From NCBI GenBank assembly GCA_001643675.2, contig LSRY02000010.1, positions 1,807,001 through 1,871,000 of the forward strand: 64,000 nt of DNA. Direction: 5' to 3'. The notes beneath the pieces are model-generated. The model saw only the letters and a list, made by a program, of their open reading frames with translations. It searched no databases and had not been told where the DNA came from. Positions 23,964 to 37,400 of this stretch are shown here, in pieces. A program made the position numbers and the translations under genes. Each line of letters starts with the position of its first letter. Position 1 is the stretch's first letter. This stretch comes from Monocercomonoides exilis (lineage: Eukaryota > Preaxostyla > Oxymonadida > Polymastigidae).

Positions 23964-24289
23964 TTTATTTTAAATATCATTTCTTCTTTCATAATATAAT
24001 TAAAAAATTTTGAATGTCAATTTTTTTCAAAATATTCATTGATCCGTAAATTATATAAATCGATCAGACAACCTTTTGATTCCGATCTTGGAGCAAGATT
24101 TTAAAAAGAAGAAATGGTATTTGATTATGAAATCTACAAAGTCTAAACTCAATTTATATTAATATTTGGAATATCTTATTCTTTGATTTTTTGAATATTG
24201 AAATGTAGATTTCGCTTGTTCAAAAATTTTTAAGTGTGCAAAATATTATCTTTGATTGGACAATTTTAAGTTCGTTTTGAATTGAAGAA
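23426..24289. other. AT-rich spacer with repeat debris
   Basis: No gene is supported. At 23858-23893 there is a short copy (about 36 bp) of the sequence that begins the inner edge of palindrome B's right arm (about 22348-22383). A 41-nt T run at 23920-23960 follows shortly after, so this may be the remnant of a third, deleted repeat copy. Confidence 0.55.
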
Positions 24290-26351
24290 ATGCTTTCTGA
24301 ATTGAATCATTCAACATATGATGTTCAAAAACAGAAAATAGAAGAAATGAATAAAACCATACAAAAAATTTATGAAGACGAATTGGATTTAATTATAACA
24401 GGAAAATTATACGATGATGTCAACAAAATGATTGAAGAAGGGAAAATTTCAACAGAAAATGCATGCCTTCTTTTGAAGAAAGTCGGATATTGCAAAGTTT
24501 TGAGAAGCATAACAAATCAATGTTTTGATTATACTGCCTTAAGACAAAAATTCGAAAAGATGATTGTTGATGAAAACGAGAAAAAAGAAGGAAAAAACGA
24601 AAAGCTTTTATCTGATCTTTGCGAATGCTATTTGTCTAATTGCAGCGTATTTTTTTTGGAAGATGTTCCAAAGGAGCTTGTTTCAATCTGCTTGCACTTT
24701 CTTTTGAAAGTTTCTGGAAACAAAGAGAAAAACGAGAAAGCACAAAAAGAAACTGAAATGTCTTTATTGGCTTTGACAAACATTGGTCTGCATAAAGTGT
24801 GAAAATTGACAATTTATCGTTGACAGTTAATGATCTGTAATAATACTAGGTTGTGAAAACAGAACTGTATTTGAACGAAATCAAAGAGATAATCCAATAT
24901 CACCAGAAATATCACAATTTGACACAACTTGCATATCAATCGGCTTGGAGATTTTTGATTAACAGATTATTCAATGAAGGAGAATTAAGATATGCGATTA
25001 CGAGCGAATTGCAATTTATGAATGAGGCAGTTCAAGAATTGAAAGAGATAGAAAAATGTGTTGAACTGGAAGAAAAAGCAAAGAAAAAAGGAGATAAGGA
25101 AGGAGAAACGAAGGAAAAAGAAACAAAAGAAGATCTGACATTGAAGAGATGTCTCAAAACATTAAATTTATATTTCCAATTTTGCAAATCTGGAGGAAAA
25201 CATTCTGCCGAACTGATTGAATTAGTCATTCGACAGATCAAAGCATCACAGAAAAATCGTAGAGCGCAATTATTAATAGAAAGCTTGAATATTTTTTCAG
25301 AAATGATTTCAAAGGAGACAAATGATGTTTGTAATTTGCTGAATGGAGGAGCAACAGTTTTTGTTTTGGAGGAACTGTTTCGATGTTCATTGAAAAATGA
25401 AATAATAGATTACTGCTTGATTTTCTTTATGAACCTTCAAAGAAGACTTAACGGAAAGATACAAGATGAGAAAAATGAGTTGAAATTAAAAACTGCAAAA
25501 ATAGAAATTTTAAGAGAATATGAAGAAGAAGGATATGAAGATGCAATTATCTCCTCTCTTGGAATGATACATAGTTTCACTTATAGTGGGTTTTTTGTTC
25601 ACTTCAACCTCTCTGACTATTTTATAATTTTATAAAACCGATAAAGAAAAAGTTATTATCCATAAAATGCATTTCAAGGAAAATTATTATTATTTAAATG
25701 CGATGAAAATTGAAATCAAAAATATTTTTTTTTAACCATAATAATTCAATGACAGAAAAGAAAAGAACATCTAAATGCGGATTACAAGGTTTCCATATCA
25801 ATTTTAATTGATTATTTTTTGACTCATTGTAATATTTATTTTTTTAATAATATTTTTTTGCAACAAATGTTATTAAAGCTTGGATTGATGAATATAAAAA
25901 AAGCTCTGTAACTCCAGAAGAATTCGAGATCAAATTACTTCAGGAACTTAAAACAGTAACGAGTGAAGAAAAGAAGAAGATTCGTGATTTAAGAGATCCA
26001 TCATTAGATTCCGACGGATTTAGAACAGCAAGATCAAAACGAAGAATTGTTTGGATCTTTTGCATTTATTTTGTGTTATTTACGAAACTATATTTGTTAA
26101 ATATTTAGAGCATCTCTTCTAGAAATTCTATGCATATCAAAATCAAGCAACCAAAAATTGTTACAGATTTTTATAAATTCCAGAAAACCGAAGCCAAGAA
26201 GAACAGTATGATCACAACAAAGACAAATTGCATTATTTCTCTAACTTTTTTCAATTTATTTATAGAATTGGAAGAAATACGAAAGCAATTTGAAGAAGAT
26301 AAAAAGCGTGTTTCTCAAATGCGTGAAGCAAGAGTATTCCATCCATTGTAA
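24290..26351 (+). CDS. Orphan helical-repeat / coiled-coil protein
   Basis: Six exons are proposed: 24290-24796, 24850-25573, 25756-25788, 25879-26048, 26109-26205 and 26266-26351, giving 538 residues in phase with a TAA stop. The family is not recognised. The protein is largely alpha-helical, with repeated Leu-rich helices like divergent ARM/HEAT repeats in the first 430 residues. A Lys/Glu-rich linker (around residues 240-275) and a charged coiled-coil tail ending in ARVFHPL follow. The second intron (25574-25755) is long for this genome. Its donor could instead be 25586, adding four residues, and the 33-nt third exon is inferred from frame only. Its 3' end faces that of the FAM228-like gene 161 bp away. 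Confidence 0.6.
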
Positions 26352-26512
26352 AATCTTCCTTTTCCTGTTTCATTTCAAAAAAAAATATCATTTCAAAAAA
26401 GTTTAAAATAATCAAAAAATTGTAAATTTAAATTCTTAACAATTACTGGAATTAAAGGGCAATTACTTTTTTTTCTTTTTCTTTTTTGAAAAAGATGAAA
26501 AAAAGAAAATTT

Positions 26513-28073
26513 CTAAGCAAGAACAACATTATCCTTTTTTTCTGGGTCAATGATGCGTTTTGATTGAATTCTGCCAGAAGTCAGCTGCCCATTGCTTGGA
26601 GGAGCAGAGAATTCGTCAAAGACAATGTCGGATTTGAATTTGCGCTGAACATTTGGATCTCGACGTTTACGCTCTGTCGGAAGGCGCCTGTCATCCAGCG
26701 AAGAGCCATCGATCCTTGACCACACGCGAGGATCCACATCGAAGCGCTTGCCCATCTTCCCCGAATAGCGAGATGTGTGAAATGAAGAGAAAAGCGGAGC
26801 TTCATCATCCACTTTTAGCTGAGACTTTTCGGTTGAGTTCAGATTAAAAGAGGGAGATGTTGTCTGCTTAGACAGAGTTGTATGCAACGTGGAACGAGTT
26901 GTCCGCACAGGCGAAAAACTGGAAAGTGAAGATATGGTTCTTCTTGTTGTTGGAACGACGGATGGAAGCGTTTCCATTAAAGAAGAATGTGTCCGAGTTG
27001 TGTATGGCGAGCTAAGAGGAGGCTGAGAGGATGCAAGTGACAGAGGAGGGAGATGGTGCCGTGCTGCAGAACTGTGCGAAGATGTAGTAGAAAAAGAGCG
27101 ATTTGTGACATGAGGAGGTGAAAGAGTCTGTTCAGGTGAGTTTTTGAGGAGTGATTTCGAGGGTGAAGTGTGGAGAAAGTGAGTTGGAGTTGTAGATCGA
27201 ATTGACCTCTGAGTCGCTTGGGAGACAGTATATGAAGGATCAGCCGAACCATAAGAATGCTCATAACCCCCTTTTGATAGCGAAGATATAGATTTTTCAA
27301 CTTCTTGGGCAGCCGAGGATCCTTCAAGTGGATCATCTTTCATCAAAGGAGGCTTGTAACGGATAATTTCAGAATGGCTTTCAAAAGGATCGTAATCTCT
27401 CTCATCCACACAATCAAGAAATATTCCTAATCACAAAAAATTTTTTAAAAGTTTCGATATTTCAATTATAAATAATATTATTTTCTAACTTCTTGTATTT
27501 CCAACTCTGATAAACTGATCATATGCCTCTCTCTTCTTCTTCATTGCTTCATTTGCTCTAAACGAATCAACTGATTGCTGTACTTGATCTTTTATCGGAG
27601 AGTACACTTTATCACTCCATTTTTTGAAAATTTTATGAGCCTTTCCAGAAGAGAGAGTTTCAGTTTCTGCAATCGTATGCGTAATTTTACTCACAAAATG
27701 TTCATTTTCTTCTGACAGCTGCGTTAATCTATTAAGAAATTTTGCTTGCTTTTCTTCGAATTGCTCTTGTTTCCGTTTCTTTTGAAAAAGTTATTTATAG
27801 AAATTAACCAAAAATGAAAACGATTTAACCTTGTACTGCTCAACAGATGATGTAAATTGAGCAGAAAAATTTAATTGCTGATCATAATATTGCTCCATTA
27901 CACTTTCACGCAAGTTCTTTCTTTGCATTTTTAGACTCTTTTTATCATAATCATTCTTTATATATTATGAGAAAGCCAAATCTTTTGAAATATTTACAAA
28001 CATTGTTGTCATCTATTTCCATGGATTTAATTTCTTCCGATAAAGTTTCTCTTGCCGGAGAAACATAACTCAT
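26513..28073 (-). CDS. FAM228-like protein
   Basis: Four minus-strand exons (28073-28002, 27955-27830, 27778-27490, 27426-26513; introns 46, 51 and 63 nt) give 466 residues. The N-terminal 160 residues are coiled-coil. Then come KKWSDKVYSPIKDQVQQ and, across the third intron, IFLDCVDERDYDPF. That pairing of a W..V..PI helix with an FLD...YDPF motif is what I recall of the FAM228 family, whose function is not established. The remainder is Ser/Thr/Pro-rich and probably disordered, with RFDVDPRVWSR and a conserved-looking basic stretch near the end. It diverges from the polyketide synthase gene across 398 bp. The family call rests on two motifs. Confidence 0.6.
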
Positions 28074-28471
28074 CTATCCCAAGTGAAAAATGAAATCCAT
28101 AATGGGTATAAAAGATTCAACCAAATATCGAGTCAAAATATGTTGAACAAAAATAAAAAACTAGTTTGTAGCATGAAAAATAATGCAATTTTATAAATTT
28201 AATGATATTAAATAAATAAAGATGTTCGAAATAATAAACAATTTTAAGAATAAAAATCAGAAAATTTTAAACAATTTCGTTAAAATTAAAATTTGAGTTT
28301 TGTCAATTGCTCTGTGATTTAATTTGAATATTGAAAGTGTTTTTTCCATTTTTGAATTTCAATACTTTGGAAATAGTTATTAAAAGGTTATGATCTTTTG
28401 AGCATTATTTCTTTTGGATTGTTAACCATTTTTTGTCCGTTTCGGAGGATAATTATTGAAAAACAATTTTG
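28074..28471. promoter_or_regulatory. Divergent spacer (FAM228-like / polyketide synthase)
   Basis: 398 bp of AT-rich DNA between two divergent start codons must hold both promoters. No specific motif could be assigned. Confidence 0.4.
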
Positions 28472-31400
28472 ATGGAAGAATACAATGGAAAGTCTTCTGA
28501 GTCTCTCAGCGGACCTCAAGATCCAATAGCAATTGTTGGTCTTGGGGCCCGTTTGCCAGGTGGAGCGAATTCTCCTGAGCAATTTTGGAAATTGTTATTA
28601 GAAGGTTATGACGCAATAACTGATGTGCCAAAAGAACGTTGGGATGGTAATTACTTCCACGATCCAGAGAATCTTGGACTTGTTGGAAAATCTATTCAAA
28701 ATAAAGGTGGTTTTTTGAAAGGCTACAATATTGATGAAGTTGATTTGAAATTCTTCTATCTTTCACCAAGAGAAGCCAAAAGTCTTGATCCTAACCAACG
28801 ACTTCTTCTTGAAGTTACTTATGAAACATTCGAAAATGCAGGTTTGACACTCGAACAGGTGAGTGGAAGTCGAACTGGAGTTTTCGTTGGGATCTCTGCA
28901 ACAGATTATTCTCATTTGCAATTTCCAGATATAAATACAATTGATGTTCACACACAAACTGGTGTTTCAACTTCGATTGTTGCCAATCGTGTTTCTTATT
29001 TCTATAATCTTATTGGTCCTTCATTTATTGTTGATACTGCTTGTTCTTCAACTCTTGTTGCATTAAATTGTGCTTGCCAGTCTATGAGAACACACGAATG
29101 CGATGCAGCATTATGCGGAGCTGTAAATTTGATGATGTTTCCAGAAATTACAGTCGGTTTTTCAAAACTTGGAGTGCTTTCGCCTGACGGACATTGCAAG
29201 GCTTTTGATGCAAAAGCAAATGGATATGTGAGATCGGAAGGATGCGGAGCAGTTCTTCTGAAGCGTTTATCCGATGCTGAAAGAGATGGAAATCGTATCT
29301 ATGCAGTTATAAGAGGAACTCATGTTGGCTCTGATGGACATTATCAGCAACAAATGACTTCTCCATCTGAGCAGCAACAAGCTGTTGTTATTCGAGAAGT
29401 ACTTAAGAAGTCAGATATTTCTTCAGTCGATGTTGGGTACGTAGAGTCTCATGGAACAGGAACTTTTGTCGGAGATCCAATTGAATGCCGTTCTGTAAGT
29501 TCCGTTCTTAACATTGGAAGGGAAGGAAAAGAGCCCATCCTTATTGGCTCAGCAAAATCAAATGTGGGACATCTAGAGCCAGCAGCTGGTATTGTATCGC
29601 TTGTCAAAATTGCCATGGTTATGAAACATGGAATTATTCCTCCTACAATCAGCATGAAAAAGCCAAATCCAAATATCGATATGCAGAAACTCAACGTGAA
29701 GATAGTGACTAATGCAATGAAATTCCCAGCACCCCCACGCTGCGAAGTTCCACGCACTGCTTTAATTTCTGCATTTGGTTTTGGAGGTACAAATGGAGGA
29801 TGCATTGTGCAAGAATACCGAGGAGGCAAAGGATTGAAGGATGTTAAGAAAGGGTTGAAGGAAATCGAAAGAGAGGAGCTGTTTTTGCTCTCCGCAAGAT
29901 CCGTTGAAGCACTTAAAGGACAAGCAAAACGTCTTGCAGAATATTTAAGCTCTAAGACAGCTTCACCAATTCAGCACGTGGCATACACACTTGGCTGCCA
30001 TAGAACGCAGCACAAACAATGCAGACTTGCGTTTATTGCCAACTCCAAAGAAAGTGCAATTGCCGAGCTGAATGCGTTTATCGAAGACAAGAACGACACA
30101 GGAGCAGTGCAGACTCGCTTCACATCTTTTGCACCATCTGAGAAAAAAAGGAAGTTGTGCCTTGTCTACTGCGGACAGGGCTCGCAGTGGTATGGCATGG
30201 GACGTGTGCTGTACAGAGAAAATGTGGTGTTCAGAGAGTGGATGGACAGAATCGACAACTGTCTGAAGGAAGCAGGTGCGGAATATTCAATTGTGGAGGA
30301 AATTACAACCGGAACTGAAGAGACCTCGCATATACACGAAGTGGAATATCTGCAGCCAATCTTTTTCGCCATCCAGGTGAGTTTGACAAAAGTGATGGAA
30401 GCTGCTGGTCTGAAGCCTGACGCCATTGTGGGACATTCGCTGGGAGAGATCGCTGCTGCACACGTGTCTGGAGCGCTGTCGATTGAAGATGCCACTCGTG
30501 TTGTGTGGGAGAGAGCGAAAGGACAGAAAGTTGCACACGGAATGGGATACATGGCGGCAGTCACAGCTGAAGACGGAAACGATCTGAAGAGATTGATCGA
30601 AGGAAAAGGAGTTGATATTGCGGGCCACAATGCACCAAAGAGATGGAACATTTCTGGTGAGACAGCTGGCTTGGACGAAGTGGAGAAGCTGGCAAATGAA
30701 AAGAGAGGTTCAACTGTGCGTGTGAGACGTCTTCTGGTCGATGAGCCAATGCATTCACAGTTTGTTGATCTGTCTCATGATCAAATTATCGAAGGATTGG
30801 AGGGCATTTCTCCTGCACGTCCAACAACTACGCTGATTTCGACATATACACCGTCAGTGAAGGAGGTGAAGATGGACGGGTATTATTGGTGGGCGTCTCT
30901 CCGTAATCCAGTACTGTTTATGGATGCCATTCAGGAGATGATCAGAAGAACATCGACTGATTCTCCACACGACGCAGAGGAGAATGCAGAGGGAGAACAA
31001 GAGAATAAGGGAATTGAATGGGTGTTCCTGGAATGTGGGCCACACAACGTGCTCAGAACTTTCTTGAGCGAAATTATGGCTGTTGAAAAGAAACCGTTCG
31101 TTTATGTTCCCACATTGTTGAGAAAAGCAGAGAATGAGCGTTTGCTGATGCTGCGAACATTGGCCAATATGTTCTCATTGGGATACAATCTTGATCTGAA
31201 GAAATCTGTGTTTGTGCCATACAACACATACGACGAAAGACAAGCCCGCGTTTTGTTTGAAGAGTCATCTCTGTCTGCAAAGGAAGATGTCCAGGAGTAC
31301 TATTTCGTACCAGACCTTCCATATTATTCGTGGGCTCGCACAAAGTGCTGGAACGAATCACCTGTTCAGCACGAGCATCGCTTGGGACCAGTCGACGGAC

Positions 31401-34400
31401 ATCCCATTGCGAGAATTCGGCAGGACACACTCAACCCTTGCTGGCAGAGCGATATCTCCACATCGCACATCCCGTGGGTGCTGGATCATTGCTTGCAAGG
31501 AAACATTGTTGTGCCTGGTGTGACATTCGTGGAGTGCATATTGACATGCGGACGAAGAGTGTTTGGCGACAGGCCTTTCTGGCTGCGTGATGTGCAATTT
31601 TTGAATGCGTTCTATATGAACAAAGGAGAAACATTCAGAGTGACCATTTCATTGGATCCAATCAACAAGCCGGGCTCCCGTTCCTCAACTGTTGATGCAT
31701 ACAACGTCACCTTATCATCTCGTCTACTTCCCAGTGGCGAATACACACTTCACTGCGCTTTGGTGATGGAAGCCGAAGAACAACTGGCAGAGAGGGAGAA
31801 AAAGCAGCTTGAAGATGTTGTTGATGTTCCTGTTGGATTCACCCCATCTCATCCAGCGAATGCATTTGACGATGTTGATCTTGATGAATACAGAAAACTG
31901 TGCCCGATTGAAATTCCAATTGATCAGTTCTTCTCTCAACTGTGGGTTGATGGGCTGGAGCTGAGCCGACAGCTGCGTCTGACCAGACGTATCTGGTTCA
32001 ACGACAGAGACAACCCGGTGATGTCTATTGCTTACATCGAAGTCAATCCAGAGACGACTGAAGAGGAGCTTGGGAAGTGGGGATTCATGTACCCACCTCT
32101 GCTTGACTCCTGCCTGCAGTCTGGTCTGTCTGCCCGTGCAAAGAGAGGAGCCTTCTTCCCAGTCTCAGCACGCCGCGCACGCTTTGCCCGCTCTTTCCCG
32201 AAGAACTGCCGCCACTGCTGGTCTTTGTCCCGCAAGGATCCAGTCACAGGAAACCTGTCTATGACCTGCTGCGACGACGAAGGACACATCTACGGGTCAC
32301 TTCAGGATGTGGTAATCAGATACCTGGAATCTGGAAAGAGAGGCAGCAAGCTGGGCATGATTGGAGGTCCTGAAACTCCAATGTTTGAACACAAGTGGGA
32401 GCAGATTGCTATTCTGCCTTCATATGAAAGAGAATCGTGCTCGAAATCAGCTGCATTTCCTTTGATTCCATTCGACGAGTCGGATGATAGATGCTGCACT
32501 GACTCAAAGATAGTTAAGTTCTCAGATAAAGAATTTACAGAACACTTCAATTGTCTGATGAACAGCATTGGAGCGGAGTTCCAAGCACAGGAAATTGCAG
32601 AGAACGTCATTCCACTGAACAACCTATTGACTGATGCTATTATTCTCGAAGTCTTCCGATCAAAACTGAATCTGTGGAAAGAAGAAGCCGATTTGATTAA
32701 GCAGAAGAAACTGAATGTTGCCGACATCAAACCAGTTCCTGTGAAGCAGCTTGCTGAATCCGCTTCGATTCTTCCTTTCTATCACAGACTTTTCTTGCTG
32801 CTCTGCCGCTACATGTCAGATTCTGGTTATTTTACACTCAACTTAACAGCTGAAGCGCAGAAGAAAGACAAGAGCGAGCCCATTTTCTTCATTGAGAATT
32901 ATGTTGTTGCTCCGCTTGCGCCATTCTTCCACGATGAGACACAACCATTGCCTCACAACGAAGATTGCGATGCGTTGGCTTCTGAGATTCTGACCAAATA
33001 CCCTCAAATGCGCCCTTCGACGATGCTTATGATGGACGTTGGCCGGAGAATGAAGGATGTGATTGTTGATGGAGAAAAAGCGATTTCGATGATCTTCAAA
33101 GACAAAGGACTTGCAGATTCTGTGTACAGAGATGATGGCGAAGTGCGTACTCTCAACTATGTTGTGCAAGGTGGAATGAAAGGGTTGACTGAACACATTC
33201 AGCGCTTTGTTCTGCCAAAGACTCCCGAGAAACTTGACGAGAATCTCATGAATCTTCTGAAAGGGAAACACGACAAACCGTTGACCATTCTTGAGGTTGG
33301 TGCAGGAACAGGAGGAACTACAGATTATTTGCTTGAATTTTTGGATCCTTTGACGACAACATACACATACACTGATATTTCTGCCTCCTTCTTTGGAACA
33401 GCAAAGGAGCGCTTCTCTCGTTATTCCTCGTTTATGAACTTCAAAATCTTGAACATTGAGAATTCGCCAATGGATCAAGGCTTTGAGCCATATTCACAGG
33501 ATATCATCATCGCAGCCAATGTTGTCCATGCCACTTCTGACTTGTTTACCACACTGACACACATCATGCAGCTTCTCAAGCCAGGCGGGCACTTGGTTCT
33601 TCTCGAAGCATTGAATGGATTGAGATGGCTCGACTTGGTGTTTGGACTGACTGATGGATGGTGGGCACTCAAAGATACGAACTTTAGACAGCATCCATTG
33701 CTGACACCAGACATGTGGAGAGACATTCTGAAGAGAGTTGGTTTTGAGACATGCCAGGTTGTTAATGAATGGACAGCTGATTCGAAGCTTGAAGTTGAGA
33801 AGAAATTGCATTCACGTCTGGGAATGATGGTTGCACGCACTAAGTGCAGTCTGACTGAAGAAAAAGAGAAAGTCGAAATTTTGTTGAATGAACAAAAACA
33901 AGGATGGATGAAAAAGGCGTTCGAACGAGAAGATCAAGCTCCAACAACTACATGCGTTGTCTTTGCAGAAGAAAGAAACGTTCTCTCTGGTAGAATTGTG
34001 TCTTCACTGCTTCGTGATGGTCATTTCGTCATTGCAGCATCTCACAAGCCACTCCCAACAACACACAACAATGAGGACGAGTCATTCCTTCGCACTCTCT
34101 GCGATTTGAATACAACATACAGAGAAACAGATCCAATTCGCCCGAAGGACTCTTTGCTCAATGAAGAAGAAATGAAAGTGTATATCAAACATTTCCATGC
34201 GATTTACGTTCCCGATGCATCAAAGTCTCGAAAGGGATACGACGCAATCTTTGAATACGTCAGTGAACACAAATTGGCATCGATTGTCTCACTCGTTCAT
34301 TTGTGGTCACTTGATCTGCCGTGCGTTGCTAAGACCGAAGAGGAAGTTAAACTTGGATTCGAAATGAACATCTACTCTCCGCTGTACCTTGCACATGCAC

Positions 34401-37400
34401 TGATGGATGCCTCAAAGACTGCATCTGTTTCTTCTCACATAACCACATGGGGTGTGACAGAAGGCGTATGGAGTGTTTCTGGCCAGACAAGAGGAATAGT
34501 GAAGGGAGAAGTTGGGTTGGGTCAGTCAACCATTTGGGGACTTAACAGATCCATCATCAACGAAATTGGAACTGTTCATCCTCGGTCGCTGGATATTGGC
34601 CGCTGCCCCGGACTTACTGAAGTTCAAGGCGTTGTTGGAGTCATCTGCTCAACTGCACTTGATGCAAAGGAAAAATCAGAAGTTGAAGGAAGTTCATCAT
34701 CAATCACTGCAGATACCTCTGCTGTGATTCCACTCAATGAAACTGAAATTGCAATCAGAGGAAACAAATGCTTTGGCCAAAGACTGGTCGAGGTTATGGA
34801 CACATCAGAGCTTGGCGTGACATTCAAATCACTTCAAACAAATTCTGATCCATTCCATTCAGCTGCCAACAGCTTCACACTGACATCACCCGGCAAAGGC
34901 TTGCTTTGGCTTGAAGAGCGAAAGCGAAAGGAGGCATTAGCAGAACACGAAGTAGAGATTGATGTTGCTGGATGTGGTGTGACAGCACACGACGTGTCCG
35001 TATGGCAGCGCTCTGGCAACAGCAGCAAAGGGCAAAGCTACGACCTGGGCAATGAATTTGCTGGTGTGGTCCGACGAGTAGGAACAGGTGTGACACGCGT
35101 GAAGGTTGGAGACTTTGTGTTTGGTGTGGGAAAAGAATGCTGCGGATCGTTTGTGACTATTTCTGAAAGCCACGTTGCTGCGTTCCCGAAGGACTGCGAC
35201 CTCAGCTGGGATCAAGCTAGCGGGTTGGGTCTGGAGCTATCAGCTGCAGTGTACTCGCTTGTGAATGTTGGGCGAGTGAAGAAAGGAGATTACGTGCTGA
35301 TCACTGGAGCCACTGGAGCAACAGGGCTGATTGCCATTGAGATCTGCAGACAGGTCGGAGCAATTCCGATTGTCACATCAAGAAGCGAATACAAGCGCCG
35401 CTGGTTGCAATACATGGGACTGAAGCATGTGCTGGACACTGATGCTATTACCATTGTTGAGAAATGCAGGGAAATCACAAACGGAAAAGGAGTGAAAATT
35501 GCAGTCAATGCTGTTCCTGTTGATGCAATCTTGAAGGCTGCTTTGACTTCTCTGAGGAAAGGTGGAGCTCTTGTTGACTTGTGCGCATCCAGCACGAGCA
35601 ACCTCCATCTCGACTCAACTCTCCTTGCTGGACGCAACATCACATACAGAGCTGTTGACATTCTGCAGATGTTCACTGACCCAGATTCAGAAGAAGAAGT
35701 CATCGAATTGATGGATGAGTGCACCAAAGTTCTGTCCAATGAACAATTTGCACCACCACCAGTCACCACATTTGCACTTTCACAAGCAAAAGAAGCATAT
35801 GAAGCAATGAAATCTGAGAATCATTCAGGAAAGATCGTACTGTTCCCTATTTCGTCTATTCCTCCTCTCTTTTTGATTGATGTTGAACAACTTGCTTCTC
35901 AATCATCTGCTTCGTCTTCATCAAGCGTTCCATCAACCTTACCGATTAAAGCTCACAAGTTGAAATATGCTTCGCCTTTCATTTATTCTCCTGTTGCTGT
36001 GCCTTTCGCTCAAAAAGTGCTTGGAAAAGAAGCACAAGGAAGCTACATTGATCCAACCAAGACTTACTTGGTGACAGGTGGAACAGCTGGATTCTCCCTT
36101 GAATTGGCTGTTGGATTGCTGGAAAGAGGAGCAAAGCATCTTGCTGTTTCCTCTCGTTCTGGCGCAGGAAATGAAGAGAGACAGAGGAAATTCCAGATGC
36201 TGAGAGAGAAATACGATGCAGAGATTAAAGTGTTCAGTTGCGATGCATCTTCTTCATCAGAGACAAGAGCCATGCTGGCTGAGATTAGAAAGACAATGCC
36301 TCCACTCACTGGTGTCATCCACGGTGCAATGCTTTTGCATGATGGGTATCTGATGAACTTGGATGACAAGGCATTCTGGGAAGTGCTTGGTCCCAAATCA
36401 TTTGGTGCTTGGCTGATTCACGACGATACTGTGAAGAACAACGATCCAATCACAATGTTTGTGCTTCTCTCATCGTTGAATGTTGTTGTCGGAACACACG
36501 GACAGGCAAACTATGGTTCAGCTAACATGTTCCTTGACTCACTTTGCTTGCACAGAAGAAGCTGTGGACTGCCATGCATCTCTCTGCAGTGGGGTGTGCT
36601 GGGCGATGTTGGATACGTCCACCGTAACACAAGCACCATCGGACAGAACATGGGACAGTTTGGATTCCGCGCATTCTCTGCCAACTGGGCTAAGAGAGTG
36701 ATGCACACATGCCTCGAGGCACAGGCTGACTTAGAGCAGATGCGAAGCAGTGAGTGGAATCACGAATCTGTTGAAAGAGCATCCCATTCACTCACCTCCA
36801 CAATGGCTGAAAGACTGTCAAATACCTACAAAGCTCTTCCTGTCGGTCTTCTCCCAGGCTCTCTTCGTCCTGAAAACGATGTTGTGATCAAGTCACACTT
36901 CTTTGACGGCTCAGAAAACTTCCGAAATGTTCTTCTTGCAAGAGAAGTGTACAAACATCCACTCTTTGTGCCTGTGACTGTTGGTGTCTTCAATGTGAGC
37001 TGGAAGCCATTGTTTGCATTTATGCAAACACTTGGAGACACAGCTCGTATGAGATACATGAAAGAAGCCTCTGAATTGGAAGCAGCTGCCAGCGAATCAG
37101 CTGATTCCACGAAAGATTCAGCCTCAGCTTCTTCTTCCTCTGCCTCGTCTTCTTCGTCCAAAGGCACTGGATCATATTCTTCAGTTTCTGATGCACTTCG
37201 TTCGATGGTCACAGAAGAGGAGTCAATTGCCTTTTTGGCTCGCTCCATTGCAAATGAAGCAGCACGTGTTTTGGGTCTGTCGAGCGGCGATGCCATTGTG
37301 GTGGATGTTCCACTGTCACAGTATGGTTTGGATTCACTCACAGCTGTTGAAATGAAGAACTGGACAGAGAAGCAAGTGAAGGTCGATATTCCTGTTGTCG

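Noticed and set aside
28469-28471. TTG immediately before the PKS ATG as a start
   Set aside because: A normal ATG follows at once and fits eukaryotic initiation. Nothing supports TTG.
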